NCBI GenBank assembly: GCA_963814975.1
Contig: CAWFFB010000035.1
Span: 186,001 to 250,000, forward strand
DNA: 64,000 nucleotides
Direction of reading: 5' to 3'
Source of the DNA: CAVUXJ01 sp963814975
Lineage (GTDB): Bacteria > Acidobacteriota > Vicinamibacteria > Vicinamibacterales > CAVVIG01
Shown here piece by piece: positions 39,298 to 47,732 of this stretch. The notes under the pieces were generated by a model, which searched no databases, was not told the DNA's origin, and worked only from the letters and a program-made list of their open reading frames with translations. Position numbers and translations under genes: made by a program. Positions within the stretch are counted from its first letter, which is position 1, and every line of letters begins with the position of its first letter.

Positions 39298-40200
39298 TCA
39301 CAACTGTACGACGGTGTAGCCGCGGGTCCGCAGCATGGAGATCAGCCCGTCGGCGCCGACCAGGTGGGCGGCGCCGACCACGATGAACGCGCGACCAGGG
39401 CGCGCGAACAGCGCCTCGATCTTCGGGATCCAGTTGCGGTTGCGGTCGACGAGCAACCGCTGATACATCTGCGGCTCCTGTCGCACGTCCTGGAGGACGA
39501 TGCGCTCGACGGTCGACGAATCGCCGGCTTTCCAGGCGTTGGCGAGCGTCGTGACGGCGGCGCGCTGGGTGTCCAGCTCCTTGAGGGTTTGAGCCAGCAG
39601 CCGGTCCTGTTCGTTCGGGGTCATCCCATCGAAGCGCGAGAGCTGGAAATCCAGGGTCTCGAGGCCCTGGATCGTCTTGCCCTCGACGCGCGCGCGATCG
39701 TAGAAGTGCTTATCGAGGCCGAGATCCGGATCGAACCCGGCTTTCAGCCATTCGAAGCTCAGAAGCGTGAGCGCGAGCATCCACGGCTTGAATCGCTTCA
39801 GCGGCTCCACGGGCATGCCGAGATCCGCCACGCGCTGGCTGACGAGCGCGAACGTGGCGGGCGATACCACCCTTTCGAGCGACTGATCGGCCGGCAGCAT
39901 CCCTCGCGTCAGGATGCTGAGTTGACTCTCGGGGGCGGTCATCTCCGCGAGGTCGACTTCCTCGACGAGGAGATCGGAGTCCTTGAACGCCGCGTCCAGC
40001 ACGGGGCTGAGCGGGTAGTAGTCCTTGGTCAACAGGTGAACCGACCCGACCAGATAGACGGTGCCCTGGCCTCGTGTGGCCTTCCAGAGGAAATTCTGTT
40101 CCGCGGCCTGGGTCGGGGCGAGCGCGGCCGCGACAAGGAGGGTTGCCGCGGCGACGTGCGCCACCCTCGTCCGCCACGGCTTTGCTGTCGGTCTGTTCAT
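39298..40200 (-). CDS. TraB/GumN-family protein, secreted
   Basis: A 300-residue protein. ATG 40200 begins a signal peptide (ATLLVAAALAPTQA). Family motifs are LVGSVHLL (GxxH) near the N-terminus and FIVVGAAHLVGADGL near the C-terminus, which in the related TIKI proteases form the metal site. The role in bacteria is uncertain (metalloprotease-like, pheromone inhibition in TraB). It is probably periplasmic, and co-directional with the downstream FAD oxidase. Confidence 0.9.
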   Translation of the reverse strand: MNRPTAKPWRTRVAHVAAATLLVAAALAPTQAAEQNFLWKATRGQGTVYLVGSVHLLTKDYYPLSPVLDAAFKDSDLLVEEVDLAEMTAPESQLSILTRGMLPADQSLERVVSPATFALVSQRVADLGMPVEPLKRFKPWMLALTLLSFEWLKAGFDPDLGLDKHFYDRARVEGKTIQGLETLDFQLSRFDGMTPNEQDRLLAQTLKELDTQRAAVTTLANAWKAGDSSTVERIVLQDVRQEPQMYQRLLVDRNRNWIPKIEALFARPGRAFIVVGAAHLVGADGLISMLRTRGYTVVQL

Positions 40201-40231
40201 TGATTGACAACCGCTCATTCAGAACCACGCA

Positions 40232-41704
40232 TCAGCGGCCCGCCGCCGGACGGGCGAGAAGCGCCTCGACTTCTTCGATGGTGCGCGGCACCGACGCGGT
40301 GAGGCGCTGCAACCCGGATGGTTCGAGCAGGAACGCGTCTTCGATCCGTATGCCGATGTCGGCGTACTTCGTCACCGCCGGCTGAATGCGCTCGATCAGT
40401 GCCAGATTCTCGGCGGTGCGAGGCAGCGCCTCGAGCGCGCTCTGCCGGATGTAGATGCCCGGCTCGATCACGAATGCCATGCCCGGCTCCAGCGGTCGAG
40501 TCCGTTCGCCGACGTCGTGGACGTCGATGCCGAGGTAGTGGTTCGCCCCGTGGGTATACCAGAGCCGATATTGGTTGCCGGTCGTGTCGGTAATCAGCCC
40601 GAGCTTGAGCAGCCCGGCCTTGACCACCTCGACCGTCTTGTTGTGCACCTCGGTGAGCGGCGTGCCGGCCCGCGCCACCTTCATCGCTTCCTCCTGCGCC
40701 TGCAGCACGATCGCGTAGATGTCTTTCTGAAGCGCCGTGAATTTCCCGCTGACCGGATAGGTGCGCGTGATGTCGCCCGCCATGTATTCGTACGCGCACG
40801 CCGCGTCCACCAGCAGCAGTTCGCCCGCCTGCATCTGGCGCGTGTTCTCGGTGTAGTGGAGGATGGTGGCGTTCGGGCCGCTGCCGACGATCGAGGGATA
40901 CGCCTGGGACGCCGCGCCGCGGCGGCGATGCACGGCTTCGATCGCCGCTTCGACCTCATACTCGAAGGCGTCCGGACGAGCCGCGCGCATGCCGGCGATC
41001 TGCGCCTCGCTCGAGATTTCGAGGCTCCGACTGAGCAGCTTGCGCTCGTACGCGGTCTTGATCAGGCGCAGATCGATCAGGATCGGCGTCGCGTCGATGG
41101 TCTGAAAGCCAACATACCGGTCGCGGATGCGACGCGCGAGATCCTGCGGCCGATTGAGCGGATCGTTTACGCCCCCCGGCTCCAGCGCGAGCGCGACGCG
41201 CGCGCGTCCCGCCTCGAGCGCGCCGACAAATGGAGTCATCTCCCCCTCGTCGATGGGGCTGAAGGGGCGACGGCTGAGGATGGCGGCGATGAACGGCTCG
41301 AACTGGTTCGTCGACAGAACCGTTGAGATGCCCGTCTGCGCCGTCGCCTCCTCGCGACTGGGCAGGCGGCCCTGCCAATGCTCCCGGACCGGATCCCGGT
41401 CCTTGATGAAGAGGATCTCGCGCCGCGAGGCGTTGCCGGGCATCAACACGAGGATCGTCTCCTCTTCGGTCATCCCGGCGAGGTAATAGAGGTTGCTGTC
41501 CTGACGGTACTCGTAGCTCACGTCGAGCGAGTAGTTCCGTACCGGCGCGCTGAAAAGGACCAGCATCGCGTCGGGCCCGAGGCGCTGCATCATGCGCGCG
41601 CGGCGGGCCTTCAGGTCGTCGCTGTGCTCGCTGGCGCGCGCGGCCGACGGTGCGATCAATACCACGAACGCGAGCGCGGCCAGCCGCGCGGTTCGGGTCC
41701 TCAT
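40232..41704 (-). CDS. Secreted Xaa-Pro aminopeptidase, M24B
   Basis: A 490-residue protein. ATG 41704 starts a signal peptide (LAALAFVVLIAPSAARA). The creatinase-type N-terminal domain is followed by the pita-bread fold with metal ligands in LLLVDAACAYEY (Asp), DITRTYPVSGKF (Asp), THGANHYLGIDVHD (His), FVIEPGIYI (Glu) and IRIEDAFLL (Glu). Reaction: removal of N-terminal residues preceding proline, with two Mn/Co ions, here in the periplasm. The gene lies 31 bp upstream of the TraB-like gene in the same direction. Confidence 0.94.
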   Translation of the reverse strand: MRTRTARLAALAFVVLIAPSAARASEHSDDLKARRARMMQRLGPDAMLVLFSAPVRNYSLDVSYEYRQDSNLYYLAGMTEEETILVLMPGNASRREILFIKDRDPVREHWQGRLPSREEATAQTGISTVLSTNQFEPFIAAILSRRPFSPIDEGEMTPFVGALEAGRARVALALEPGGVNDPLNRPQDLARRIRDRYVGFQTIDATPILIDLRLIKTAYERKLLSRSLEISSEAQIAGMRAARPDAFEYEVEAAIEAVHRRRGAASQAYPSIVGSGPNATILHYTENTRQMQAGELLLVDAACAYEYMAGDITRTYPVSGKFTALQKDIYAIVLQAQEEAMKVARAGTPLTEVHNKTVEVVKAGLLKLGLITDTTGNQYRLWYTHGANHYLGIDVHDVGERTRPLEPGMAFVIEPGIYIRQSALEALPRTAENLALIERIQPAVTKYADIGIRIEDAFLLEPSGLQRLTASVPRTIEEVEALLARPAAGR

Positions 41705-41800
41705 CTCGGCCTCTCTCATACTTCAGCTTTCAGTTATTTCAGCTTGGTGCGCCCCCAGCGCCGGCTCGATGGCTGAGAGCGCCGCACTCCCGATCGCGAC

Positions 41801-42905
41801 CTATTGCAGCGAGGCTGCGAAGTCTCCGAACGACCGGGGCATACGCCGGTCGAAGGCTGCCTCCAGTTCGGCGCCCTCGCCGAGGTCGCGCAGCAGATTC
41901 GCGATCGCGGCGCCGCCCGCCTCCTGGAGCAGCCGGCCCACCGCGATGGCGCTTACCGCGTAGGCGGCCTGGGCGTCAGCGCTATCCATCTGCCCGAACG
42001 ATTGCGTGGCCCCGGTCAGCCCCTTCAACGTGACGGCACCGTCCCCTTCGCGTAGACGCGCCTCGGCCCACGAGAGATTCTCTTTTTCGAGCGCCGTGGC
42101 CAGGCCCTCGTTGAGCCACACCGGCACGCCTCGGGAAGCCAGCGTGCGGACCAGTGCGTGCGTGAACTCGTGCGCGAGTATCCGATCCAGTTCGTCCGTC
42201 TTTTCGAGGGCGCCTCGCATCGGCACGCGGATCGTCCCATCGTACGCCGCGGCCGACCAGGTGGGCGATCGCGTGATGTCACGGAACTGCTCATTCGTGT
42301 ACAACACCACCGCGATCGGATTCGCCGGATAGGTTCCGAGGACTGCCGCCGATGCGCCAATACGCGCGATTCAGCGACTCGAGCGCCCGGCTGGCGAGCA
42401 GCGCTTCTGCCGGCCCCTCGAACGCGACCGTGAACTGGCTGTCGACTGCCTGCAGCATGCGGTCGTGGAGATCCAGCTCGCGCCGCCAGCGATCGAGCGT
42501 CGCCGCGGCGTCCGTCCGGTCGGGCCTGAGCGCAATCAACGCGTCGTAGACGCGGATCGCCCCGGCGAGATCGCCCTGACGGCGCAGCACCTGACCGAGC
42601 ATCTCACGCGCGGACGCGAGCGAGGGGTCGATCGTCAGAGCGCGCTCGAGCGCCTCTCGCGCGTCCGCGTCGCGGCGCTCGAGATACGCAGCGATGCCGG
42701 CGCCGAGGTGCAGGCGCGCATTCTTCGGATCGGCCGCAAGCGCCTCTCGAAAGGCTTCGGCCGCCCGATGAGCGTCGCCCGCCCCGATGGCCGCGAAGCC
42801 GTCGCGCTCGAGAAGCGCCGCCATCGGTGTGACCTGTGCAGCCGCGGACGTCGCCCGACAGACGAGCGCCAGCAAGACGAGGCCGGTGAGACGCCGGAAA
42901 GGCAC
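41801..42905 (-). CDS. TPR plus gluzincin-type peptidase (peptidase MA-like), secreted (one frame break)
   Basis: About 367 residues. A signal peptide (LTGLVLLALVCRATSAAA) precedes three TPR units (AAEAFREALAADPKNARLHL, DAREALERALTIDPSLA, AIRVYDALIALRPD). The C-terminal peptidase domain has the zinc motif AHEFTHALV and the third ligand Glu in GVPVWLNEGLA. The frame breaks near 42345 (ATC [G] GCG GCA). The combination is common as a periplasmic maturation protease of unknown target. It diverges from the fatty acid hydroxylase gene across only 43 bp, so their promoters overlap. Confidence 0.87.
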
Positions 42906-42948
42906 CTTGAAATTATATGTGGCTGGCCGTGTATCCTTATGGGAATCG

Positions 42949-43620
42949 ATGCCGGACTGGACGACGACTTTCAGTCAATTTTCGCCGGGCCCGACGCGGC
43001 TCATCGGATCAGTAGTCGTGCGCGTGGCCGACTGGTCCCGTCCGAGGGCCGGCCGAGCGCTCGTCTCCGATTCCGTGTGGCTCGATCGCCTGACCTGTGC
43101 GCATCCCGGACTCGTGCTGGCCGTCTACGCGCCAGCCGGGATCTGGCTCGTCGTCTGGCGCGCGCAGGGCGTCGGCATGGCGCCAACCGTCCTGTGCTAC
43201 GTGGCTGGACTGTTTGCCTGGACGCTCCTCGAGTACGTCGTGCACCGCGCGTCTTTTCATCACGTGCCGACGAGTCCCGGGCAGGTGGCTTACGGCTATC
43301 TGGTGCATGGCGTTCACCACGCGTATCCCGACGACTCACGTCGCTGGGTGTTGCCGTTGGTGGCCACAGTCCCTATTGGCATCGTGCTGTTCTGCATCTT
43401 CACGCTCGCGCTTGGACGCTTCGCGGCTCCGGCATTCGCGGGCTTCTTGCACGGGTACCTCACCTACGATCTGCTGCACTACGTGATCCATCGCGGCCGC
43501 GTGCCTACTCGCCTCGGCCGGTATCTACGCCAATATCACCTCGCTCATCACTACGCGACGCCCGACCGGCATTTTGGCGTGTCGTCGCCGCTCTGGGACA
43601 TCGTGTTCCGCACCAGGTAG
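42949..43620 (+). CDS. Fatty acid hydroxylase/sterol desaturase family protein (FA2H-like)
   Basis: A 223-residue integral membrane di-iron enzyme. Four to five hydrophobic segments surround the His boxes EYVVHRASFHH, HGVHHAYPDD, LLHYVIHR and YHLAHHYATPDRHFG, the last ending in PLWDIVF as in fatty-acid 2-hydroxylases. Family reaction: O2-dependent hydroxylation of lipid acyl chains, in eukaryotes on ceramide fatty acids. ATG 42949 is chosen; a GTG lies slightly upstream. It starts the plus-strand side of the sphingolipid locus, where it could hydroxylate the ceramide. Confidence 0.87.
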   Translation: MPDWTTTFSQFSPGPTRLIGSVVVRVADWSRPRAGRALVSDSVWLDRLTCAHPGLVLAVYAPAGIWLVVWRAQGVGMAPTVLCYVAGLFAWTLLEYVVHRASFHHVPTSPGQVAYGYLVHGVHHAYPDDSRRWVLPLVATVPIGIVLFCIFTLALGRFAAPAFAGFLHGYLTYDLLHYVIHRGRVPTRLGRYLRQYHLAHHYATPDRHFGVSSPLWDIVFRTR

Positions 43621-43626
43621 ATCCCG

Positions 43627-44505
43627 TTGCCGGACGCGTCCGCACTCGCCTACAAGGCCTACGAGATCGAAGAGCTCGTCGACATCTACTTCTATCGGCG
43701 CCTCGGCTATGTCGTGGCGCATGCCGCGCGAATTGCGCGCCTCTCGCCGAATGCCGTGTCCATCCTCGCGGGCCTCATCGGCGCGGCCGGCGGCGCGCTG
43801 ATCGCCTGGCCCCACCTCGGGCTCTTCGGCGTCGCGCTCCTCGTGCTGTACGGGATCGTCGATTCGGCAGACGGTCAGCTCGCCCGCATGACCGGACAGT
43901 CCTCCGAGCTCGGTCGCATCCTCGACGGTGCCGCGGGATACGTCACGCACATCTCGCTGTATCTCGCGATCGTCGCGGTCGTCCGGCGCGGCGGCGGGAG
44001 TTGGTGGGTGCTGGGCATGGCGACCGCGTCGGGCGTGTGCACGGCCGTCCAGGCGCAGTTGTACGACTACCACCGGACGGCGTATGCAGCATTCGCGATC
44101 AAAGGACGGGCGCCGACCGAGCTGACGGCGCCGTCTGCCCGAGGGGCGTTCGGCCCGCTGGCCGCCCGGTACGCGGCGAGTCAACGCGCACTCCTGGGGC
44201 TCCACCGCTCGGTGGAGCGGATGATTGCCGCCCGATCCTCGGGCGACGTCGTGCGAGACGACGACCGGCAGCGGTATCGGGAGTGCTTCTATCGTCCGGT
44301 GCGCGGGTGGAATCTGCTAGGCGACAACGTCCGGCGCCATGCGATGGCGGTGTTCGTCCTGATGCAGCGCCCAGAGTGGTTTATGGCGTTCACGCTGGGC
44401 CCGATGAACCTCGTGCTGCTGGGGCTGTGGTTGTACCAGCGGGCCGCGGACCGACGATTTCTCGGAGCGCCCGATCCAGTGTGGCCCCGTAACCCACCAG
44501 CGTGA
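43627..44505 (+). CDS. CDP-alcohol phosphatidyltransferase-like protein with altered catalytic motif
   Basis: A 292-residue multi-pass membrane protein from a TTG at 43627, 6 nt after the hydroxylase stop. The CDP-alcohol transferase motif is DSADGQLARMTGQSSELG, then RILDGAAG. The fourth Asp, normally the catalytic base in D-x3-D, is a Gly. The enzyme may therefore have low or changed activity, or act as a partner. Hydrophobic helices (VSILAGLIGAAGGALIAWP and others) flank the motif. Expected class role: transfer of a phospho-headgroup from a CDP donor. It overlaps the next gene's end by 116 bp, on opposite strands. Confidence 0.82.
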   Translation: MPDASALAYKAYEIEELVDIYFYRRLGYVVAHAARIARLSPNAVSILAGLIGAAGGALIAWPHLGLFGVALLVLYGIVDSADGQLARMTGQSSELGRILDGAAGYVTHISLYLAIVAVVRRGGGSWWVLGMATASGVCTAVQAQLYDYHRTAYAAFAIKGRAPTELTAPSARGAFGPLAARYAASQRALLGLHRSVERMIAARSSGDVVRDDDRQRYRECFYRPVRGWNLLGDNVRRHAMAVFVLMQRPEWFMAFTLGPMNLVLLGLWLYQRAADRRFLGAPDPVWPRNPPA

Positions 44506-45481
44506 CGACCACGACGGCCAGGCCGACGGCGATGGCGGCTGGAATCGCCGCCCGCTGCGCGGTGACCAGTGACAGCAGGAAGAACAACAACGAGAAGGCC
44601 TCGCGCCGAAACAGGATGAAGACCGCCGCTGCCGCGCGAAGGGGCAGGGCGGCCGTGTCGTCCGCGGCTTTGACGATCGCGTGCTCGATCGGCTTGGTCG
44701 GCACGAAGAACTGATCGGTCTGTCGTGCCTGCCGGATGAGCGCCATCGCCCACAGCAGCACCGCGGGCGTGCCGAGGACGACGGCCACTGCAAGCGCAAC
44801 GCCGCCTAGGCCGATCCCCTGCCGCCACCAGCCGACGAGCACGCCGATGAGGCCAGACAGGTGGGTGAGCTGATCGACGCCGGTATCCAGCTGCTCGCCA
44901 AATGTCGACTCGCTCAGCGTGAGCCGCGCGATCTCGCCGTCGATGCCGTCCGCGATCGATGCGAACCAGAAGAGAAACCCGCCGGCGATCATCGTGCGAT
45001 GGGACGTCTGCGCCATCATGTACGCTGCCAGCAGCCCCACGCAGAATGTGAGGGTGGTCGCCACGTTCGCCGACAGCCCGAGCTCCATGAACACGTAGCT
45101 GAACAGACGGCTCACTTTCCGATGCACGTGCCGGGACAGCCAGCCGTCCTGCGGCTTGCCCGATGCCTTGAGCAGCTGCCACGCCGCTGCGCGCCGTGCG
45201 GCCGGCGTCGACACGTCGAGCACGGCTGCAGCCGTCAGCACGAGATGGTCGGCCGAAACGTCAGCGACTCCGTCGCCTCGCCACAGCAGCGGCGGATGCT
45301 CTGGATGCCAGACAATGCGGCTGACGCCGGTGGGTGAGAGCGTCCCCAGTTGCGGGAAGAGCGCCGCTGTGATCGCGGCCTCCGCCGGAATCGTGAGTGT
45401 CGGGAGTCCCGTTGGTGTCGCTGCCGCGTCGGCCGCGCCGTGACGGCGCGCCACGCGACGGTTTCGCTCCACCGTCGACAT
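44390..45481 (-). CDS. CDP-alcohol phosphatidyltransferase with extra N-terminal domain
   Basis: A 363-residue membrane protein. The complete catalytic motif is DGIDGEIARL, then FGEQLDTGVD, holding all four Asp. About 105 soluble residues precede the first helix, ending in WQLLKASGKPQDGWLSRHV. That linker-like stretch resembles the junction seen in fused archaeal inositol-phosphate cytidylyltransferase/DIPP synthase proteins. The membrane part has several hydrophobic helices. A phosphoinositol-type headgroup transfer is a plausible but unproven role. It diverges from the ceramide synthase-like gene across 68 bp. Confidence 0.87.
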   Translation of the reverse strand: MSTVERNRRVARRHGAADAAATPTGLPTLTIPAEAAITAALFPQLGTLSPTGVSRIVWHPEHPPLLWRGDGVADVSADHLVLTAAAVLDVSTPAARRAAAWQLLKASGKPQDGWLSRHVHRKVSRLFSYVFMELGLSANVATTLTFCVGLLAAYMMAQTSHRTMIAGGFLFWFASIADGIDGEIARLTLSESTFGEQLDTGVDQLTHLSGLIGVLVGWWRQGIGLGGVALAVAVVLGTPAVLLWAMALIRQARQTDQFFVPTKPIEHAIVKAADDTAALPLRAAAAVFILFRREAFSLLFFLLSLVTAQRAAIPAAIAVGLAVVVVTLVGYGATLDRALREIVGPRPAGTTTAPAARGSSGPA

Positions 45482-45549
45482 CCCCAGAAAGCGCGGCGAC
45501 GGCGCCTGCGTAACGATCAGGAAAGAAGGGTACAGATGCAGATCCTCGC

Positions 45550-46708
45550 ATGTCCGTGAGTGTCACACATCGCAATCCGCAGACGCAAGGCGACCTTGCC
45601 ATCACACTCGCGAGGAGCCGCCGCGACATCCGCCAGTTCGTCGAGCTGCCGTACACGCTGTACGCGCGCGATCCGCACTGGGTGCCGCCGCTTCGCCGCG
45701 ACGAGCATCGGCGGCTCTCCCCGGCGCACAACGCTTTTCTTCAGCACGCCACGATCGATCTCTGGCTCGCCATCTCCGGCGGGCGCACGACGGGGCGCAT
45801 TGCCGCGATCGAGGATCGCCTGCACAACGACACGCATCACGAGACCGTGACCTGGTTCGGCTTTCTCGAATGCGATTCCGTCGAGACCGCGAGGGCGCTG
45901 TTCGCAGCGGTCGAGCGGCACGCCGGCGAGCGCCGCAGCACCGCAGTCCGCGGGCCGGCGAATCCCTCGCTCAACGAGAGCGCAGGACTGCTCGATCGAC
46001 TGCTTCGACGAGGATCCGTACGTGCTGATGCCGTACAACCCGCCGTCGTACCCGGGGTTCGTTGAAGCGGCCGGCTACCGGAAGGTGAAGGATCTGCTCG
46101 CGTGGGGCATTGACCTGACCGTGCCGCCGCCGGAGCGGATCACCCGCCTGGCCGACCGCGTGGCCAGCCGGAACGCCATCACCGTGCGTCCGCTCGAGCT
46201 CGGCTGCGTTCGAGCGCGATCTCGCCATCATGCAGGAGATCTATCGGTCGGCGTGGCAAGACAACTGGGGATTCGTCCCGCCGACCGACGCCGAAATCCG
46301 GCAGCTGGCCATCGAGCTGCGACCGATTCTCGACCCGGAGATCGTGTTGTTTGCCGAGCGGGCAGGGCGGCCGGTTGGGTGCGCGGTGGCGATTCCCGAC
46401 GTGAACCAGGTGTTGAAGCGCATGCGGGGCCGGCTGCTCCCGTTCGGCGTGCTGCATTTCCTGCGACGCGCACGCGATCATCGACCAGGCGCGGGTGCTG
46501 CTGCTCGGCGTCGTGCCGGAAATGCGCCGGATGGGCCTGTATCCGCTGCTGATCGCGGAGCTCCATCGACGCGGCCGTCAGACGAGGATACCGGCGCGCC
46601 GAGCTCTCGTGGACGCTCGAAGACAACGACGCGGTCAACGCCGGTATCGAAGCCGTGGGCGGCCGGCGTCACAAGACGTACCGGTTGTATGAAAAGCCGC
46701 TCCGTTAG
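45550..46708 (+). CDS. GNAT-fold acyltransferase of the bacterial ceramide synthase type (about four frame breaks)
   Basis: About 386 residues in five frame segments, near the size I recall for bacterial ceramide synthase. The N-terminal motif FVELPYTLYARDPHWVPPLR matches the family to which Caulobacter bCerS belongs. MPYNPPSYPGFVEAAGYRK, DNWGFVPPTDAE and the C-terminal ELSWTLEDNDAVNAGIEAVG follow, all typical of that family. Breaks are near 45990, 46205, 46470 and 46590; each is fixed by removing one base. Expected reaction: acyl-CoA-dependent N-acylation of the sphingoid amine. The stop overlaps the next gene by 20 bp. Confidence 0.78.
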
Positions 46709-47652
46709 CATCACCGGCGCCACCGGGTTCGTCGGCTGGCACCTGGCGGAGGCCTTTCGCCTCGCCGGCTGGCGCGTTCGCGCCATCGTCAGACCGGGCG
46801 GGGTCAAGCCGGTGCCGGACGATGTCGAGCGCGTCGAAGCCGCGTTTCATTCCGCGACCTTGTCCGCCGCGATCGGTGAATCGGATGTCGTCGTCCACGC
46901 GGCCGGTCTGACGCGAGCGCTCGACGCATCGGCCTTCGAGTTCAACGTGTCGGGCACGCGAGCCGTCGTCGGTGCCGTCAACGCAACGGGCGCACGGCTG
47001 ATTCTCATCTCGAGCCAGGCCGCGATGGGGGCGGGAACCATCAGCCGTCCGACGCGAGAAGACGATGTGCCGCGGCCGCTGACTCCGTACGGTCGAAGCA
47101 AGCTGGCCGGGGAGGATGTGGTGCGATCCGATGCCCGCACGCCGTGGACCATCATCCGGCCCACGAGCGTGTACGGTCCCCGCGACCGCCAGTTTCTGCC
47201 GATCTTCCGTCTGGCGGCTCGCGGCATCTTCCTGCAGGTGGTTCCCGCTGCGACGGCGTTCACCTTCATCTACGTCGACGACCTCGCGCGCGGCGTCGTG
47301 CTGGCCGCGGAAGGCGAGCGGCCTTCAGGTCTGACGGTGTTCCTGGGCCATCCCGATCCGGTGCGTGCCGATGAGTTTGCTCGGCGCTCTGGCCGACGTG
47401 TTCGGACGTCGATACCGCCCATGGCACGTGCCTGGCGTCGTGTTGCGGGCCGTCGCGTGGGGTGGCCAGCTGGCGTGGAAATTCGGGGAAGAGCCGGTGA
47501 TCGACGCCGCTCGCTTGACCGAGCTTGGCGCCGAAGGATTCGTGTGCGCGGTCGATCGCGCGCGCGAGGTGCTCGGCGTCACCGCAGCGGTGTCGTTGCC
47601 GGATGGTCTTGCACGGACCGCGCAGTGGTATCGGCAGAGGGGCTGGCTGTGA
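46689..47652 (+). CDS. cerR: NAD-dependent epimerase-family reductase, CerR-like (one frame break)
   Basis: About 321 residues of the extended SDR family. The Rossmann motif is SITGATGFVGWHLAEAF, the catalytic pair PYGRSKLAGE (Tyr-x3-Lys), and the substrate-loop region IIRPTSVYGPRD follows. The C-terminal part after a shift near 47370 continues with GALADVFGRRYRPWHV. Caulobacter CerR, of the same family and context, reduces the 3-oxo group of the N-acylated sphingoid intermediate. ATG 46689 overlaps the ceramide synthase-like gene, which supports a shared pathway. Confidence 0.8.
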
Positions 47653-47732
47653 TAGCTGAGAGTTGACTGCCGCCCTCCGGCATTGGTGCCGCGGCCTCGT
47701 CGTGCTGCACGGCCCGTGCAAGGGTATGGAAA

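Noticed and set aside
38371..40203. 610-codon plus-strand frame over the FAD oxidase and TraB-like genes
   Set aside because: Spans two real minus-strand genes and shows no coherent protein.
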